This document shows positions 46,690 through 57,366 of a DNA stretch of 64,000 bases, in pieces. Source of the DNA: Paracoccus albus (GTDB taxonomy: Bacteria > Pseudomonadota > Alphaproteobacteria > Rhodobacterales > Rhodobacteraceae); contig NZ_CP115775.1 in NCBI RefSeq assembly GCF_027913035.1, forward strand, positions 3,016,501 to 3,080,500, in the 5' to 3' direction. The notes below the pieces were generated by a model. That model did no database searches. It was not told the origin of the DNA and was given only the letters and a program-made list of their open reading frames with translations. The translations under genes were made by a program, and so were the position numbers. Every line of letters starts with the position of its first letter. The stretch's first letter is position 1.

Positions 46690-47073
46690 TCACCGATCTT
46701 GCGGATGGTTGACGCCATCCGCCCACGGCACCGGGTCCAGATCGCGCGGGTTCACCCCTTCCAACGCGCCCGCATTCACCCCGTATTCATTGGGGTTAGA
46801 GCGCCGCTGGTGATGCGTATAAATCCCACAATGCTTGCAGAAATAATGCTTCGCCGTGTTTGTGCCGAACTGATACAGCGACAGCGCATCCTGCCCCTTA
46901 ACGATGCGCAGCCCGTCCAGCGGGGCTGACACGGCCACCGCACCGCGCCTGCGGCAGAACGAACAGTCGCAGCGCCGCTTGGTGGACAGCCCGTCGCTTA
47001 GTGTGACGGCAAGCTCTACCGCGCCGCAATGGCATGTCAGACGGTGGGGGTTCCGGATCTCGGGAAGGCTCAT
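46690..47073 (-). CDS. GFA family zinc protein (second copy)
   Basis: A 127-residue GFA/CENP-V-like protein: CHCGAVELAV, CDCSFCRRRGAVAVSAP, then YFCKHCGIYTHHQRRSNP. The cysteine set for zinc is complete. It belongs to the subgroup with CxHH after the last cysteine pair and differs clearly from the copy at 4212. ATG 47073 overlaps the rhomboid stop (ATGA), so it is the second gene of that operon. Confidence 0.85.
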   Translation of the reverse strand: MSLPEIRNPHRLTCHCGAVELAVTLSDGLSTKRRCDCSFCRRRGAVAVSAPLDGLRIVKGQDALSLYQFGTNTAKHYFCKHCGIYTHHQRRSNPNEYGVNAGALEGVNPRDLDPVPWADGVNHPQDR

Positions 47074-47792
47074 CTGCGGACCTGCGGAATGCGCGTGCGC
47101 GAATACTGGGTCGGCGGGTGCGGCGGCTGACCATGTGTGCGCTGCCAGAAGCTGGGGCCGCCCCGGCGCAGAAAGACGGGCAGCGCAAGGATCACACCGG
47201 CAACAAAGCCACCCGCATGGGCCCAATAGGCAACGCTGTCACCGCCCATCAGCGAGAAGCCACCGAAGATTTGCAGGATGAACCAGACACCCAGCATAAC
47301 CCATGCCGGAATGGTAAAAACCTTGATGAAAACGATGATGATGGCCAGAACATCAACGCGGGCTTTGGGAAATAGCAGCAGATAGCCGCCCATTACCCCG
47401 GCGATTGCGCCAGAAGCCCCGACCATCGGAATACCTTCTTGCGGATTGGCGGCAATCTGTGCGCCCGCCGCCGCCAGCCCCGACGCCAGATAGAAGATAA
47501 GAAAGCCGAAATGGCCCATCTGATCTTCCAGGTTGTCCCCGAAAATCCACAGGAACAGCATATTTCCGGCGATATGCAGCGGCCCGGCATGAAGGAACAT
47601 ATGCGTCAGCAGCCCCCACATATATTCACCGTTCACGACTGCGACGGGATACAGCGCCAACCGGTCCCATAATCCGGTCATGCCGAAGGCCCAGGGCATG
47701 GTCAGCAGGAACATCCCAATGTTCAGGAAAACCAGCAGATATGTGACATAGGGCGTCCGCTCGGAAGGGTTGTGGTCGCGAATGGGAAACAT
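47070..47792 (-). CDS. Rhomboid family intramembrane serine protease
   Basis: A 240-residue membrane protein with six or seven helices. The catalytic Ser is in GASGAIAGVMGGYL and the catalytic His in YWAHAGGFVAG. The HIAGNMLFLWIFGDNLED segment carries the conserved Asn/His of helix 2. It cleaves transmembrane substrates; the target is unknown. ATG 47792 follows AAGGAATTCCG. It is divergent from gabT. Confidence 0.92.
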   Translation of the reverse strand: MFPIRDHNPSERTPYVTYLLVFLNIGMFLLTMPWAFGMTGLWDRLALYPVAVVNGEYMWGLLTHMFLHAGPLHIAGNMLFLWIFGDNLEDQMGHFGFLIFYLASGLAAAGAQIAANPQEGIPMVGASGAIAGVMGGYLLLFPKARVDVLAIIIVFIKVFTIPAWVMLGVWFILQIFGGFSLMGGDSVAYWAHAGGFVAGVILALPVFLRRGGPSFWQRTHGQPPHPPTQYSRTRIPQVRR

Positions 47793-47910
47793 CGGAATTC
47801 CTTGAAGTTTCGCGGACGATGCCAAAGTGCCGCCTTTTAGGCAAGCTTGCCCCTGTTCGACGCGAATTGGCAAGGATAGGATCGGTCGCAGAATCTTCTG
47901 GGGGTGAGCC

Positions 47911-49179
47911 ATGTCCGAACTGACAGACCGCAAGAATGCCGCAATTTCCCGCGGGGTGGGCATGACCACCCAGATCTATGCCGACCGGGCCGAGAATGCC
48001 GAAATCTGGGATAAGGACGGCAACCGCTATATCGACTTCGCCGCCGGGATCGCGGTGGTCAATACCGGGCATCGTCACCCCAAGGTCATGGCGGCGGTGA
48101 AGGACCAGTTGGATCGCTTTACCCATACCTGCCATCAGGTGGTGCCATACGAAAACTATGTCGCCCTGGCAGAGCGTCTGAACCAAGCCGTTCCCGGCGA
48201 TTTCCCGAAAAAGACCGTCTTCGCCACCACCGGCGCCGAGGCGGTGGAAAACGCAATCAAGATCGCCCGCCATTATACGGGCCGTCCGGCCGTTGTATCC
48301 TTTGCCGGTGGCTTTCACGGCCGCACCTTCATGGGCATGGCGCTGACCGGCAAGGTACAGCCCTACAAGGCCGGGTTCGGTCCGATGATCAACGACATCT
48401 GGCACCTGCCCTTCCCGAATGCGCTATACGGCGTCACCGAAGAGGAATCGCTGGCCGCGCTTGAGCGCCTGTTCAAGGCCGATCTGGAGCCGGGCCGCGT
48501 TGCCGCGATGATTATCGAGCCTGTGCAGGGTGAGGGCGGTTTCTACGAAACCCCAGCCAGTTTCCTGCAGAAACTGCGTGAGGTTTGCGATGCCCACTCG
48601 ATCCTGCTGATCGCGGATGAGGTGCAGACCGGCTTTGCCCGGACAGGCAAGTTGTTCGCGATGGAACATTCCGGCGTCGCGGCGGACATCACCACTATGG
48701 CAAAGGGGTTGGGCGGCGGGCTGCCGATCTCTGCCGTGACGGGCCGGGCAGAGGTGATGGATAGCCCCGGCCCCGGCGGCCTGGGCGGCACCTATGCCGG
48801 TAACCCGCTTGGCGTCGCGGCTGCCCATGCCGTTCTGGACGTGATCGAGGAAGAGCAGCTTTGCGACCGGGCCGAGCGTCTTGGCCAGCGTCTGAAACAG
48901 CGCCTTGCCGGGCTGCGCGACGACGTTCCGGAGATTGCCGATATTCGCGGACCCGGTTTCATGAATGCGGTCGAGTTCAACGTCGCGGGCAGCGACAGAC
49001 CTAACCCGGACATGGCCAACCGCGTCCGGGAAGAGGCGCTGAAGCGAAACCTGATCCTGCTGACCTGCGGCGTAAACGCCAATGTCATCCGTTTTCTGGC
49101 ACCGCTCACCATCCCCGATGAGGTCTTCGGAGAGGCACTGGATATTCTTGAGGACAGCGTGAAAGCGGCGAGGGGCTGA
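47911..49179 (+). CDS. gabT: 4-Aminobutyrate aminotransferase
   Basis: The 422-residue PLP enzyme transfers the amino group of GABA to 2-oxoglutarate. Class III aminotransferase features: NTGHRHPKVMAAV, TTGAEAVENAIKIARHYTGR, the Asp in LLIADEVQTGFARTGK, and the PLP-lysine in TTMAKGLGGGLPISAV. GGTYAGNPL and the C-terminal NVIRFLAPLTIPDE agree with GabT. No succinate semialdehyde dehydrogenase gene is adjacent. GGGGGTGAG precedes ATG 47911. Confidence 0.92.
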   Translation: MSELTDRKNAAISRGVGMTTQIYADRAENAEIWDKDGNRYIDFAAGIAVVNTGHRHPKVMAAVKDQLDRFTHTCHQVVPYENYVALAERLNQAVPGDFPKKTVFATTGAEAVENAIKIARHYTGRPAVVSFAGGFHGRTFMGMALTGKVQPYKAGFGPMINDIWHLPFPNALYGVTEEESLAALERLFKADLEPGRVAAMIIEPVQGEGGFYETPASFLQKLREVCDAHSILLIADEVQTGFARTGKLFAMEHSGVAADITTMAKGLGGGLPISAVTGRAEVMDSPGPGGLGGTYAGNPLGVAAAHAVLDVIEEEQLCDRAERLGQRLKQRLAGLRDDVPEIADIRGPGFMNAVEFNVAGSDRPNPDMANRVREEALKRNLILLTCGVNANVIRFLAPLTIPDEVFGEALDILEDSVKAARG

Positions 49180-49239
49180 AGATTTCCTGCCGCACACGGC
49201 CTTGACGAGGCCGCTCCTTTGGAACACATAAGGTGCGCA

Positions 49240-49258
49240 GGCGGCCCGCAAGGCCGCC
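49240..49258 (+). terminator. Terminator-like hairpin after gabT
   Basis: GGCGGCC (49240-49246) and GGCCGCC (49252-49258) form a perfect stem with a 5-base loop, 60 bases after the gabT stop. A TTTTT run appears 8 bases later. Confidence 0.5.
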
Positions 49259-49341
49259 ACATCCATTTTTCGGGACCGCCCGCATTTTCGGGCTGCAACA
49301 GCGCAGCATATGCGATGTCCTGTTTGTCAAAAGGCTAAGCC

Positions 49342-50541
49342 ATGGACCGCATCTTGCTCGACCCGCGTGCGTGGGGCGTCATGCTCGCCGCAATGCTGAC
49401 GATTATGTCCAACGCCACGATCACCCCGGCCCTGCCCGGTTTGCAGGCGATGTTTTCCGATAATCCACGCGCCGAGTTGCTGACCCGTCTGCTTATCACA
49501 GCACCGTCGCTGGCGGTTGCGATCATCGCGCCGTTCGCAGGTGTCATGACCGACCGGCTTGGTCGTCGGAAACCGCTGTTTACCGGTCTTATCATCTATG
49601 CCCTGGCTGGTACGGCGGGGCTTTATCTGCATTCGCTGGAAGCGATACTTGCAAGCCGCGTCGTTCTGGGCGTGGGTGTCGCCGCGATCATGACGGCGCA
49701 AGCCGCGCTGATCGGGGATTACTTTACCGGGCCAGAGCGCGGGCGGCTGATGGGTTATCAGATTGCTGCGGTGAATATGGGCGGGCTTATCTTTGTGATG
49801 ACTGCGGGCTTTCTCGCGCAGCGCGATCCGCAGTTGCCCTTTCTCATTTACGGGCTGTCTATCCTGCTGTTCCCGATCCTTTGGAAGCTGCTGCCCGAAC
49901 CGCCAAAGACCATTTCTGGCGCGGGTGAGGCGGTAGGCGCCGAGCGTGGTGAACCCGGTTGGCCGCGGACCGTGGCTACAATGGCAACCGCCGCTATGCT
50001 GTCTTTCGTCATTTTCTATTCGATACCAACGCAGGTTCCCTATTTTCTTGCTGAAATCGGACTGTCCGATGCGCGTTATGCTGGTGAGGTGATGGGCTCT
50101 ATGATGGTTGCGGCGGCGCTGATGGCAGTCGTTTCCGGTTGGATCAGGCCCTATCTGGGCCGCATCGGCACACCTGTAACCGGTTACATGCTTCTGGCAG
50201 CCGGTTTCGCCGGAATGGCGACGGGTCACTCGCTTATCATGGCGATGGCGTCCACGGCACTGATCGGCGCAGGTCTGGGCCTGTGTCTGCCGACATTTGT
50301 GATCACGGCGCTGAACGCCTCGCCGGCGGACAAGCGGGGGCTGGTTTCGGGCTTTGTGACCTCTTCCTTTTTCCTCGGCCAGTTCCTGTCACCCATTGTC
50401 AGCACGCCGCTGGTGGCCAGTTTCGGCTATCAGAAAACCTTCGCCATTGCGGCGGTGGGTTGTGTGGTGCTGGCGGCGCTGCTCGCGGTCACCATCCGCA
50501 AGCGCCCGGCGGCTGTGGACAGACCGGGTCCCGCACACTAG
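49342..50541 (+). CDS. MFS efflux-type transporter
   Basis: A 399-residue major facilitator protein with 12 predicted helices. The loop 2-3 motif GVMTDRLGRRKPLF and ASRVVLGVGVAAIMTAQAALIGDYF (motif C/B-like region) place it among 12-helix drug/metabolite exporters. No substrate is indicated. The ABC exporter genes follow 29 bases later, so the three may be co-transcribed. Confidence 0.85.
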   Translation: MDRILLDPRAWGVMLAAMLTIMSNATITPALPGLQAMFSDNPRAELLTRLLITAPSLAVAIIAPFAGVMTDRLGRRKPLFTGLIIYALAGTAGLYLHSLEAILASRVVLGVGVAAIMTAQAALIGDYFTGPERGRLMGYQIAAVNMGGLIFVMTAGFLAQRDPQLPFLIYGLSILLFPILWKLLPEPPKTISGAGEAVGAERGEPGWPRTVATMATAAMLSFVIFYSIPTQVPYFLAEIGLSDARYAGEVMGSMMVAAALMAVVSGWIRPYLGRIGTPVTGYMLLAAGFAGMATGHSLIMAMASTALIGAGLGLCLPTFVITALNASPADKRGLVSGFVTSSFFLGQFLSPIVSTPLVASFGYQKTFAIAAVGCVVLAALLAVTIRKRPAAVDRPGPAH

Positions 50542-50570
50542 CGTCGCGCCCGAAAACCGTAGGAGTCGCC

Positions 50571-51515
50571 ATGTCCGCGATTATCGAAGTCGACCATCTG
50601 TCGAAACAATACGCCAATGGCCCCAAGGCACTGGACGATGTGTCCCTGTCCATTGATGAGGGCGAGATCGTTGCCCTGCTGGGGCCGAACGGCGCAGGCA
50701 AGACGACCTTGATCTCTGTCATTTGCGGATTGGTGGTTCCAACCGATGGGACGGTCCGCGTTGGTGGCCATGACATCCGCAACGAATGGCGCGCAGCCCG
50801 CAAGCTGATCGGCCTGGTCCCGCAGGAAATCACGCTGGAACCGTTTGAAACCGTGATGAACTGCGCACGCTTCACCCGCGGTCTTTACGGCGCACCGCCC
50901 GACGATGCCTATCTGGAGCAGGTCCTGCGCAGCCTTGCCCTTTGGGACAAGCGCGACGCACAGACGAGAGAACTTTCGGGCGGTATGAAGCGCCGCGTTC
51001 TGATTGCGAAGGCGTTGTCACATCAGCCGAAAGTGCTGTTCCTCGACGAACCGACTGCCGGCGTCGATGTCGCCCTGCGGCGAGAGATGTGGCAGGTCGT
51101 GGACAAGCTGCGCCGTGACGGTGTGACGATCATCCTGACGACGCATTATCTGGAAGAAGCCGAAGAGATGGCCGACCGCATCGGCGTCATCAATCACGGC
51201 AATCTGATGCTGATGAAGCCCAAGGCAGAGCTGATGGGTGAATTCGGCAAGAAGCACCTGACGATCCATCTGTATGAGCCCTTGCCCGAATGTCCGCCTG
51301 AACTGGCAAAGCGTGGCCTCTCGCTTTCCGATGACGGGCTGCGGCTTGGCTATGATTACGACACGAGGTCGGAACGGACAGGCATTGCCACCTTGCTTGC
51401 TGAACTGGCAGCACTGCAAATCCCTGTCCGCGATGTGGCCACCAAGCAATCCAGCCTTGAAGAGGTGTTCATGACGCTGGTCAGTGATGAAACGCAGGCG
51501 GAGGGTGCGGCATGA
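50571..51515 (+). CDS. ABC-2 type exporter ATP-binding protein
   Basis: A 314-residue ATPase: Walker [14 protein letters not shown] near residue 38, signature [19 protein letters not shown], Walker [15 protein letters not shown]-loop [11 protein letters not shown]. The C-terminal extension is typical of NodI/drug-exporter ATPases. AGGAG precedes ATG 50571. It overlaps the permease gene by 4 bases. Confidence 0.92.
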   Translation: MSAIIEVDHLSKQYANGPKALDDVSLSIDEGEIVALLGPNGAGKTTLISVICGLVVPTDGTVRVGGHDIRNEWRAARKLIGLVPQEITLEPFETVMNCARFTRGLYGAPPDDAYLEQVLRSLALWDKRDAQTRELSGGMKRRVLIAKALSHQPKVLFLDEPTAGVDVALRREMWQVVDKLRRDGVTIILTTHYLEEAEEMADRIGVINHGNLMLMKPKAELMGEFGKKHLTIHLYEPLPECPPELAKRGLSLSDDGLRLGYDYDTRSERTGIATLLAELAALQIPVRDVATKQSSLEEVFMTLVSDETQAEGAA

Positions 51516-52276
51516 TCAATACCGGCGCAATCTGGGCCATCTATCAACACGAAATGGCCCGCTTCTTCCGCACGATCTGGCAATCGATCGCCTCTCCGGT
51601 GCTGTCGACGGTTCTGTATTTTGTCGTCTTCGGCGCGGCTATCGGCGGGCGGATCCAATCGGTCGAAGGCATCGAATACGGCGCTTTCATCGTGCCGGGC
51701 CTGATGATGCTGACCGTCCTGCAGCAATCGGTTTCCAACGGTTCGTTCGGTATCTATTTCCCAAAATTCTCCGGCACGATCTATGAATACCTCGTCGCCC
51801 CCGCCGGCTGGATAGAGGTCACGGCGGGCTTTGTCGGCGCGGCAGCCAGCAAGGCCATACTGATCGCCTTCCTGATCCTGATCACCAGCTTCTTCTTTGT
51901 CGGCGCCCATATTGCCCATCCGTTCTGGATGCTGGCTTTTCTGTTCCTGACCGCCTTCGCCTTCTCGCTTCTGGGCTTCATCATCGGGCTGTGGGCGAAG
52001 AACTTCGAGCAGTTGCAGATCGTGCCGCTTATGGTTGTCACACCGCTGGTTTTCCTTGGTGGGGCGTTCTACTCCGCATCCATGCTGCCGCCCTTCTGGG
52101 AAGCGGTCGCAAAGCTGAATCCGGTGCTCTACCTGATTTCTGGCTTCCGATGGTCATTCTTCGACCTTGCCGATGTTCCGGTCGGGGTGTCGCTGTTCGC
52201 CGTGGCACTGATGATCGTTATCTGCATGGCCGCAATCCGCTGGATCTTCCTGACCGGCTGGCGGCTGCGGGAATAG
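51512..52276 (+). CDS. ABC-2 type exporter permease
   Basis: A 254-residue membrane protein with six helices and the ABC-2 pattern: [18 protein letters not shown], the central [20 protein letters not shown], and [20 protein letters not shown]. It is similar to NodJ/YadH-type exporters of lipid-linked saccharides or drugs. ATGA overlap with the ATPase gene shows they form one transporter. Confidence 0.9.
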   Translation: MINTGAIWAIYQHEMARFFRTIWQSIASPVLSTVLYFVVFGAAIGGRIQSVEGIEYGAFIVPGLMMLTVLQQSVSNGSFGIYFPKFSGTIYEYLVAPAGWIEVTAGFVGAAASKAILIAFLILITSFFFVGAHIAHPFWMLAFLFLTAFAFSLLGFIIGLWAKNFEQLQIVPLMVVTPLVFLGGAFYSASMLPPFWEAVAKLNPVLYLISGFRWSFFDLADVPVGVSLFAVALMIVICMAAIRWIFLTGWRLRE

Positions 52277-52282
52277 CGCAGG

Positions 52283-52747
52283 TCAACGCGCCAGCGGATC
52301 GAAGCCGGCCGGGCACAGCTTGGTTGCCGGGTCCAGCTTCACATAGTCCTTGGCGCTGATCTTCACCATATCAATGCTGTAGCGCCATTCCTCGTTCCAG
52401 CGTTTCAGAATGCCGTTGCGATAATAGCTGGCCATGATTTCCGGCACATAGGGCGGAATGATGCTGGTGTTCGGAATGCGCGGCGCGTGAAAGCCAAGCG
52501 TCGCCATCGGCCCAAGGCAGGCGTTCGGCATGGTCACCAGCATCGTGCAGGCCGACCGGCAGTAGCCCCTGATCCACACCTTTCGGCCAGAGTTCTGCAG
52601 CTTCGCGCGGGTCCGGATCATATCAACGACATTGCCACCGCGATGCTGGTTGACCACAAGATATCCCCGCCCCTCGACAATTTCGGCCGAGGCGGAAAAC
52701 GGCGCTGCAAGCAGCATCAGAACAATTGCGATCATGTATCTTGTCAT
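52283..52747 (-). CDS. Secreted protein, possible periplasmic ClpP-like fold
   Basis: A 154-residue protein with an N-terminal signal peptide (MIAIVLMLLAAPFSASA). The core has RTRAKLQNSGRKVWIRGYC followed by RSACTMLVTMP and CLGPMATLGFHAPR. This pattern of a Cys-flanked SACT and a GFH turn occurs in COG3904-type predicted periplasmic ClpP-like proteins. A catalytic Ser would lie in RSACT, but activity is unproven. It converges on the ABC permease. Confidence 0.65.
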   Translation of the reverse strand: MTRYMIAIVLMLLAAPFSASAEIVEGRGYLVVNQHRGGNVVDMIRTRAKLQNSGRKVWIRGYCRSACTMLVTMPNACLGPMATLGFHAPRIPNTSIIPPYVPEIMASYYRNGILKRWNEEWRYSIDMVKISAKDYVKLDPATKLCPAGFDPLAR

Positions 52748-52929
52748 ACAGACAATCTGCGCCAGTCGCGCGGCCAAGGAAAGCCACAGCTGCGTGAATG
52801 ACCGCCCCAGAATGCTGACATAAATACTACAGATTTTGGGATTATGTGTGTTTACGTTCCTTTGGCCACGGTCATCCGCCCGGATTTATGAGAGAATCAG
52901 GGACCGTCAATTATTTCGGAGTCATGGAA

Positions 52930-53445
52930 ATGGCAGGAAAGATTTTTTGGATTATCATCGGCTGCCTGTCGATTCTGGCCGGTTTTCTGGCGCTTGCCAA
53001 TCCGCTGGCAGCCACCATCACCGCAGAACAGGTCGCGGGGTGGAGCTTTCTTTTCATCGGCATCCTTCAGATCGTTGCCGTGTTCCAGCAGACCACATGG
53101 GGCGGCAGAATCTGGGTGATCTTGCTTGGCGTCCTGTTTGTGTTGCTGGGCATCAGCCTGATCGCAAACCCGCTTGAGGGCGTTATCACCTTGACGCTGA
53201 CAGTCGCAGCCTTGTTCCTGGTTACGGGCATCTTCAAGATCGTATTGTCATTCTCGCTGCGCGGGGTGCCGGCGTTCTGGCTGGTTCTGCTGTCCGGGGC
53301 GGTTTCAGTCATACTGGCGGTCATGATCTTCGGGAACTTCCCGGCATCCGCGCTGACGATCCTTGGCATATTGCTGGCGGTCGAGCTTATATCCAGCGGG
53401 ATTTCCCTGATCGCCTTGTCAACGGTGCGCCCAGCCACCACCTGA
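52930..53445 (+). CDS. HdeD family membrane protein
   Basis: A 171-residue protein with six hydrophobic helices arranged as repeated pairs ([54 protein letters not shown]). HdeD is linked to acid resistance in E. coli; most homologues are uncharacterised. ATG 52930 is 8 bases after GGAG, better spaced than ATG 52924. Confidence 0.85.
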   Translation: MAGKIFWIIIGCLSILAGFLALANPLAATITAEQVAGWSFLFIGILQIVAVFQQTTWGGRIWVILLGVLFVLLGISLIANPLEGVITLTLTVAALFLVTGIFKIVLSFSLRGVPAFWLVLLSGAVSVILAVMIFGNFPASALTILGILLAVELISSGISLIALSTVRPATT

Positions 53446-53543
53446 TTGCGATCCATCCCTTTTGCAAGCGGGCGGTGACCATGCCGCCCGCTTCGCTATT
53501 TGCTCGCTTGCTTTTGCACCGGGCCAATCTTAGGAGTCCGGCG

Positions 53544-54911
53544 ATGAGCCAGAACCCGCCAATCATACGCCCCGACCTCGCCCGTGCCAGCGTCCCCGCG
53601 GACACGCGCCGCGATGGTCAGCCTACCATCGGCATGGTCAGCCTAGGTTGTCCCAAGGCGCTCGTGGACAGCGAACGCATCCTGACACGGCTGCGGGCGG
53701 AAGGTTACGCGATCAGCCCGGATTACAGCGGCGCGGATGCGGTGATCGTGAACACCTGCGGTTTTCTGGACAGTGCCAAGGCGGAATCACTCGACGCGAT
53801 TGGAGAGGCGTTGACCGCAAACGGTCGCGTCATCGTCACCGGCTGTCTTGGGGCCGAACCGGATTATATCACCGGCGCTCATCCCAAGGTTCTGGCCGTC
53901 ACCGGCCCGCATCAATATGAACAGGTTCTGGATGCGGTGCATGGCGCCGTGCCGCCCGCGCCCGATCCGTTCGTCGACCTGCTGCCAGCCTCCAGCGTCA
54001 CGCTGACCCCGCGCCATTACAGCTATCTTAAGATTTCGGAAGGCTGTAACCACAAATGCAAGTTCTGCATCATTCCCGACATGCGCGGTCGCTTAGCCAG
54101 CCGCCCGGCCCACGCCGTGATCCGGGAAGCCGAAAAGCTGGTCGCGGCGGGTGTGAAGGAACTGCTGGTGATTTCGCAGGATACCTCGGCCTATGGCGTC
54201 GATCTGAAACATGCCGAGGATCGTGGCCACCGCGCCCATATCACCGATCTCGCCCGCGATCTGGGCAGCCTTGGCGCTTGGGTGCGGCTGCATTACGTCT
54301 ATCCCTATCCGCATGTCCGCAACCTGATCCCGCTGATGGCGGAAGGGCTGGTGCTGCCCTATCTGGATATTCCGTTCCAGCATGCCCATCCCGATACGTT
54401 GAAACGCATGGCCCGCCCCGCAGCGGCGGCAAAAACGCTGGACGAAATCGCCGCATGGCGCAGCGATTGTCCAGAGATCACGCTGCGTTCCACCTTCATC
54501 GTCGGCTATCCCGGTGAGACTGAGGCCGAATTCCAGACGCTTCTGGACTGGCTGGACGAGGCGCAACTGGATCGTGTCGGCGCGTTCCAATACGAGAACG
54601 TCGCCGGGGCGCGGGCCAACGACCTGCCCGATCACGTCCCCGAGGATGTGAAGCAGGACCGTTTCGAACGCTTTATGCAGAAGGCACAGGCGATCAGCGA
54701 AGCGAAGCTTGCGGCGAAGGTCGGCCAGACAATCGACGTGATCGTCGATGAGGTCGATGGCGAAGGGGCCACCTGCCGCACTAAAGCCGACGCGCCCGAA
54801 ATCGACGGCAACCTGTTCATCGACGAAGGTTTCGAAGACCTGACCCCCGGCGATATTGTCAGCGTGACCGTGGACGAGGCCGGGGAATACGACCTGTGGG
54901 GACGGCTTTAA
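53544..54911 (+). CDS. rimO: Ribosomal protein S12 methylthiotransferase RimO
   Basis: A 455-residue radical SAM enzyme that adds a methylthio group to an aspartate of ribosomal protein S12. The N-terminal MTTase domain has [24 protein letters not shown] and VTGCLGAEP (three cluster cysteines). The radical SAM motif is [15 protein letters not shown]-terminal TRAM domain ends in WGRL. ATG 53544 follows TTAGGAG. Confidence 0.95.
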   Translation: MSQNPPIIRPDLARASVPADTRRDGQPTIGMVSLGCPKALVDSERILTRLRAEGYAISPDYSGADAVIVNTCGFLDSAKAESLDAIGEALTANGRVIVTGCLGAEPDYITGAHPKVLAVTGPHQYEQVLDAVHGAVPPAPDPFVDLLPASSVTLTPRHYSYLKISEGCNHKCKFCIIPDMRGRLASRPAHAVIREAEKLVAAGVKELLVISQDTSAYGVDLKHAEDRGHRAHITDLARDLGSLGAWVRLHYVYPYPHVRNLIPLMAEGLVLPYLDIPFQHAHPDTLKRMARPAAAAKTLDEIAAWRSDCPEITLRSTFIVGYPGETEAEFQTLLDWLDEAQLDRVGAFQYENVAGARANDLPDHVPEDVKQDRFERFMQKAQAISEAKLAAKVGQTIDVIVDEVDGEGATCRTKADAPEIDGNLFIDEGFEDLTPGDIVSVTVDEAGEYDLWGRL

Positions 54912-54984
54912 CCCATCGTCGATGCTTCAACTTTCCCCGATGATCGCCTAAATACCGCGAAACCCTTTTCGACAGGAGCGCCCG

Positions 54985-56640
54985 ATGGCAGCCTATGAAT
55001 TCGTCTATCACATGGACGGCGTGTCCAAGACCTATCCCGGCGGCAAGAAGGTCTTTGAAAATATCCGCCTGAACTTCCTGCCCGGCGTCAAGATCGGCGT
55101 CGTCGGCGTGAACGGCGCGGGTAAGTCCACGCTGCTGAAGATCATGGCCGGGATGGACAAGGATTTCTCGGGCGAGGCATGGGCCGCGAAAGGTGCCAAG
55201 GTCGGCTATCTGCCGCAGGAGCCTCAGCTGGATGAATCGCTGAACGTCCGCGAAAACGTCATGCTGGGCGTGGCCGCGAAGAAGGCCAAGCTGGACCGGT
55301 TCAACGAGCTGGCGATGAACTATTCCGACGAGACCGCCGAGGAAATGGCGAAGCTTCAGGATGAGATCGACGCCGAAAACCTGTGGGATCTCGACAGCCA
55401 GATCGACGTGGCGATGGAGGCCCTGCGCTGCCCGCCGGATGAGGCCGATGTGTCCACGCTCTCGGGCGGGGAGCGCCGCCGCGTGGCGCTGTGCAAGCTG
55501 CTGCTGGAAGCGCCCGATATGCTGCTGCTGGACGAACCGACCAACCATCTGGACGCGGAAACCATCGCCTGGCTGCAAAAGTACCTGATCGAATATCCCG
55601 GCACGATCCTGGTCGTCACCCATGACCGCTATTTCCTCGATGACATTACCGGCTGGATCCTCGAACTGGATCGCGGCCGGGGCATTCCCTATGAGGGCAA
55701 TTATTCCTCCTGGCTGGAACAGAAGGCCAAGCGGCTGGAGCAAGAGGCGCGCGAGGACAAGGCCCGCCAGAAGACGCTGGAGCGCGAGCTGGAATGGATC
55801 CGCGCCGGGGCCAAGGCACGTCAGGCCAAGCAGAAGGCCCGGATCAACGCCTATAACGAGATGGCGTCCAAATCCGAGCGCGAGAAGCTGTCGCGCGCCC
55901 AGATCATCATCCCCAACGGCGAACGCCTCGGCAACAAGGTGATCGAGGTCGAGGGGCTGAAAAAGGCCATGGGCGACAAGCTGCTGATCGAGGATCTTTC
56001 GTTCAGCCTGCCCCCCGGCGGCATCGTCGGCGTGATCGGCCCGAACGGTGCGGGTAAATCGACGCTGTTCCGCATGCTGACCGGTCAGGAGCAGCCCGAT
56101 GCCGGTGAGATCAGCTATGGCGACACGGTGGAACTTTCCTATGTCGACCAATCCCGCGATGCGCTTGGCGGCGACAAGACCGTGTGGGAGGAGATCTCCG
56201 GCGGGGCCGAACAGATCGAACTCGGCGATGTGCAGATGAACTCTCGCGCCTATGCGAGCGCCTTCAACTTCAAGGGCGGCGACCAGCAGAAGAAGGTCGG
56301 CCAGCTGTCAGGCGGTGAGCGTAACCGCGTCCACATGGCCAAACTTCTGAAATCGGGCGGCAACGTGCTGCTGCTCGACGAGCCGACCAACGATCTGGAC
56401 GTCGAGACTTTGCAGGCGCTAGAGGCTGCTTTGGACGATTTCGCGGGTTGCGCGGTGATTATCTCTCACGACCGCTTCTTCCTTGACCGTCTGTGCACGC
56501 ATATCCTCGCGTTCGAGGGCGATGCGCATGTCGAATGGTTCGAAGGCAACTTCGAGGACTACGAAGCGGACAAGATCAAGCGGTTGGGTCCGGACGCGGT
56601 TGAGCCGAAGCGTGTGAAGTATAAAAAGTTTACGCGGTAG
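54985..56640 (+). CDS. ettA: ABC-F translational throttle EttA
   Basis: The 551-residue ABC-F protein has two ATPase domains ([16 protein letters not shown] and [14 protein letters not shown]) and signatures [15 protein letters not shown] and [15 protein letters not shown]. It carries the arm insertion (about 95-140) and the long charged linker that together define EttA. It binds the ribosomal E site and gates the first elongation step according to energy state. No membrane domain is present. The stop codon directly abuts IS-derived sequence. Confidence 0.95.
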   Translation: MAAYEFVYHMDGVSKTYPGGKKVFENIRLNFLPGVKIGVVGVNGAGKSTLLKIMAGMDKDFSGEAWAAKGAKVGYLPQEPQLDESLNVRENVMLGVAAKKAKLDRFNELAMNYSDETAEEMAKLQDEIDAENLWDLDSQIDVAMEALRCPPDEADVSTLSGGERRRVALCKLLLEAPDMLLLDEPTNHLDAETIAWLQKYLIEYPGTILVVTHDRYFLDDITGWILELDRGRGIPYEGNYSSWLEQKAKRLEQEAREDKARQKTLERELEWIRAGAKARQAKQKARINAYNEMASKSEREKLSRAQIIIPNGERLGNKVIEVEGLKKAMGDKLLIEDLSFSLPPGGIVGVIGPNGAGKSTLFRMLTGQEQPDAGEISYGDTVELSYVDQSRDALGGDKTVWEEISGGAEQIELGDVQMNSRAYASAFNFKGGDQQKKVGQLSGGERNRVHMAKLLKSGGNVLLLDEPTNDLDVETLQALEAALDDFAGCAVIISHDRFFLDRLCTHILAFEGDAHVEWFEGNFEDYEADKIKRLGPDAVEPKRVKYKKFTR

Positions 56641-56653
56641 GTTCTGTGGACAG

Positions 56654-56812
56654 TTACCTGATCCGTAGGATGATTGCAGCGATCGTGATGACAGCAAGGT
56701 AGTTTCTGGCGGTTTTCTCGTATCAGGTTGCGACCCTTCGAAACTGTTTGAGCCTGGAAAAGCAGCACTCCACGAGATGCCGTTGGGCGTAGAGATCACG
56801 GTCGAGCGGATA
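56654..56812 (-). pseudogene. C-terminal remnant of an IS5-family transposase
   Basis: On the minus strand the sequence encodes YPLDRDLYAQRHLVECCFSR, then LKQFRRVAT, a stop (TGA, 56723-56725), and in the same frame YEKTARNYLAVITIAAIIL to the natural TAA at 56654. Intact relatives have Arg at the stop position (CGA to TGA), so this is a nonsense mutation. The upstream part is missing, cut at about 56812 where IS200-type sequence begins. GGTTCTGTGGACAG at 56640-56653 is the likely terminal repeat, touching the ettA stop codon. Confidence 0.75.
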
Positions 56813-56884
56813 CTTAACTAACCACGCTTTGGAGGAAACCCTCCGACTTCCAGTCGGACGTGCTTCAGCGCGAAGAATCGGTAT

Positions 56885-56950
56885 ATGATCCTGTCCTCCC
56901 GAAATGAGCCGCAGCCGGGGCAAGGTCTCATTTCGGGAGGACAGGATCAT
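56885..56950 (+). promoter_or_regulatory. 24-bp hairpin sequestering the tnpA ribosome binding site
   Basis: Arms 56885-56908 and 56927-56950 are exact complements with an 18-base loop. The right arm includes the GGGAGG Shine-Dalgarno sequence and the first two bases of the tnpA ATG (56949-56951). In an mRNA started upstream, translation of tnpA should be strongly blocked, as known for IS200. Confidence 0.75.
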
Positions 56951-57366
56951 GCGATATGATACCGGCAAACACTGTGTTTTTTATCACCGCTACCACATCG
57001 TCTGGTCGACGAAGTACCGCTACAAGGTGTTGACCGGTCCTCTGCGGCTGCAGGTGCGCGATATCTGCCGTCAGGTCTGCCGCGAGAACGGGGGCGACAT
57101 CTTGCGCGGGGGTGCTGTCGAGCGATCACGTCCACATGTTCGTCTCGGTGCCGCCGAAGCTCGCCATTTCCGATCTGGTTCGCAAGATGAGGGGCCGTTC
57201 GTCTTATCGGGTGCAGCGGGAGTTTCCGCATATCCGAAAGCGCTACTGGGGCTTTCGGTTTTGGGGCAGGGGCTATTTTTCCACCACCAACGGCGCCATC
57301 ACCGAGGACATCGCACTTCAGTACTTGGAAAATCATATCGCAGATCCTACCGGCGCAAGCCGGTAG
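56949..57366 (+). pseudogene. tnpA: IS200-type transposase TnpA, frameshifted
   Basis: The N-terminal part (MRYDTGKHCVFYHRYHIVWS, then TKYRYKVLTGPL) is in the frame of ATG 56949. At the G run 57108-57112 the frame shifts by one. The continuation SSDHVHMFVSVPPKLAISDL has the HUH pair (HVH), and ALQYLENH near the end holds the expected catalytic Tyr. One extra G explains the break. All key residues remain, so the inactivation is recent, or the extra base is a sequencing error. Confidence 0.8.
57347..57366 (+). repeat. Right-end hairpin of the IS200-type element
   Basis: CTACCGGC (57347-57354) and GCCGGTAG (57359-57366) form an 8-bp stem with a 4-base loop. The tnpA stop codon is its last three bases. 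Subterminal hairpins like this are recognised by TnpA in the IS200/IS605 family. Confidence 0.65.
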
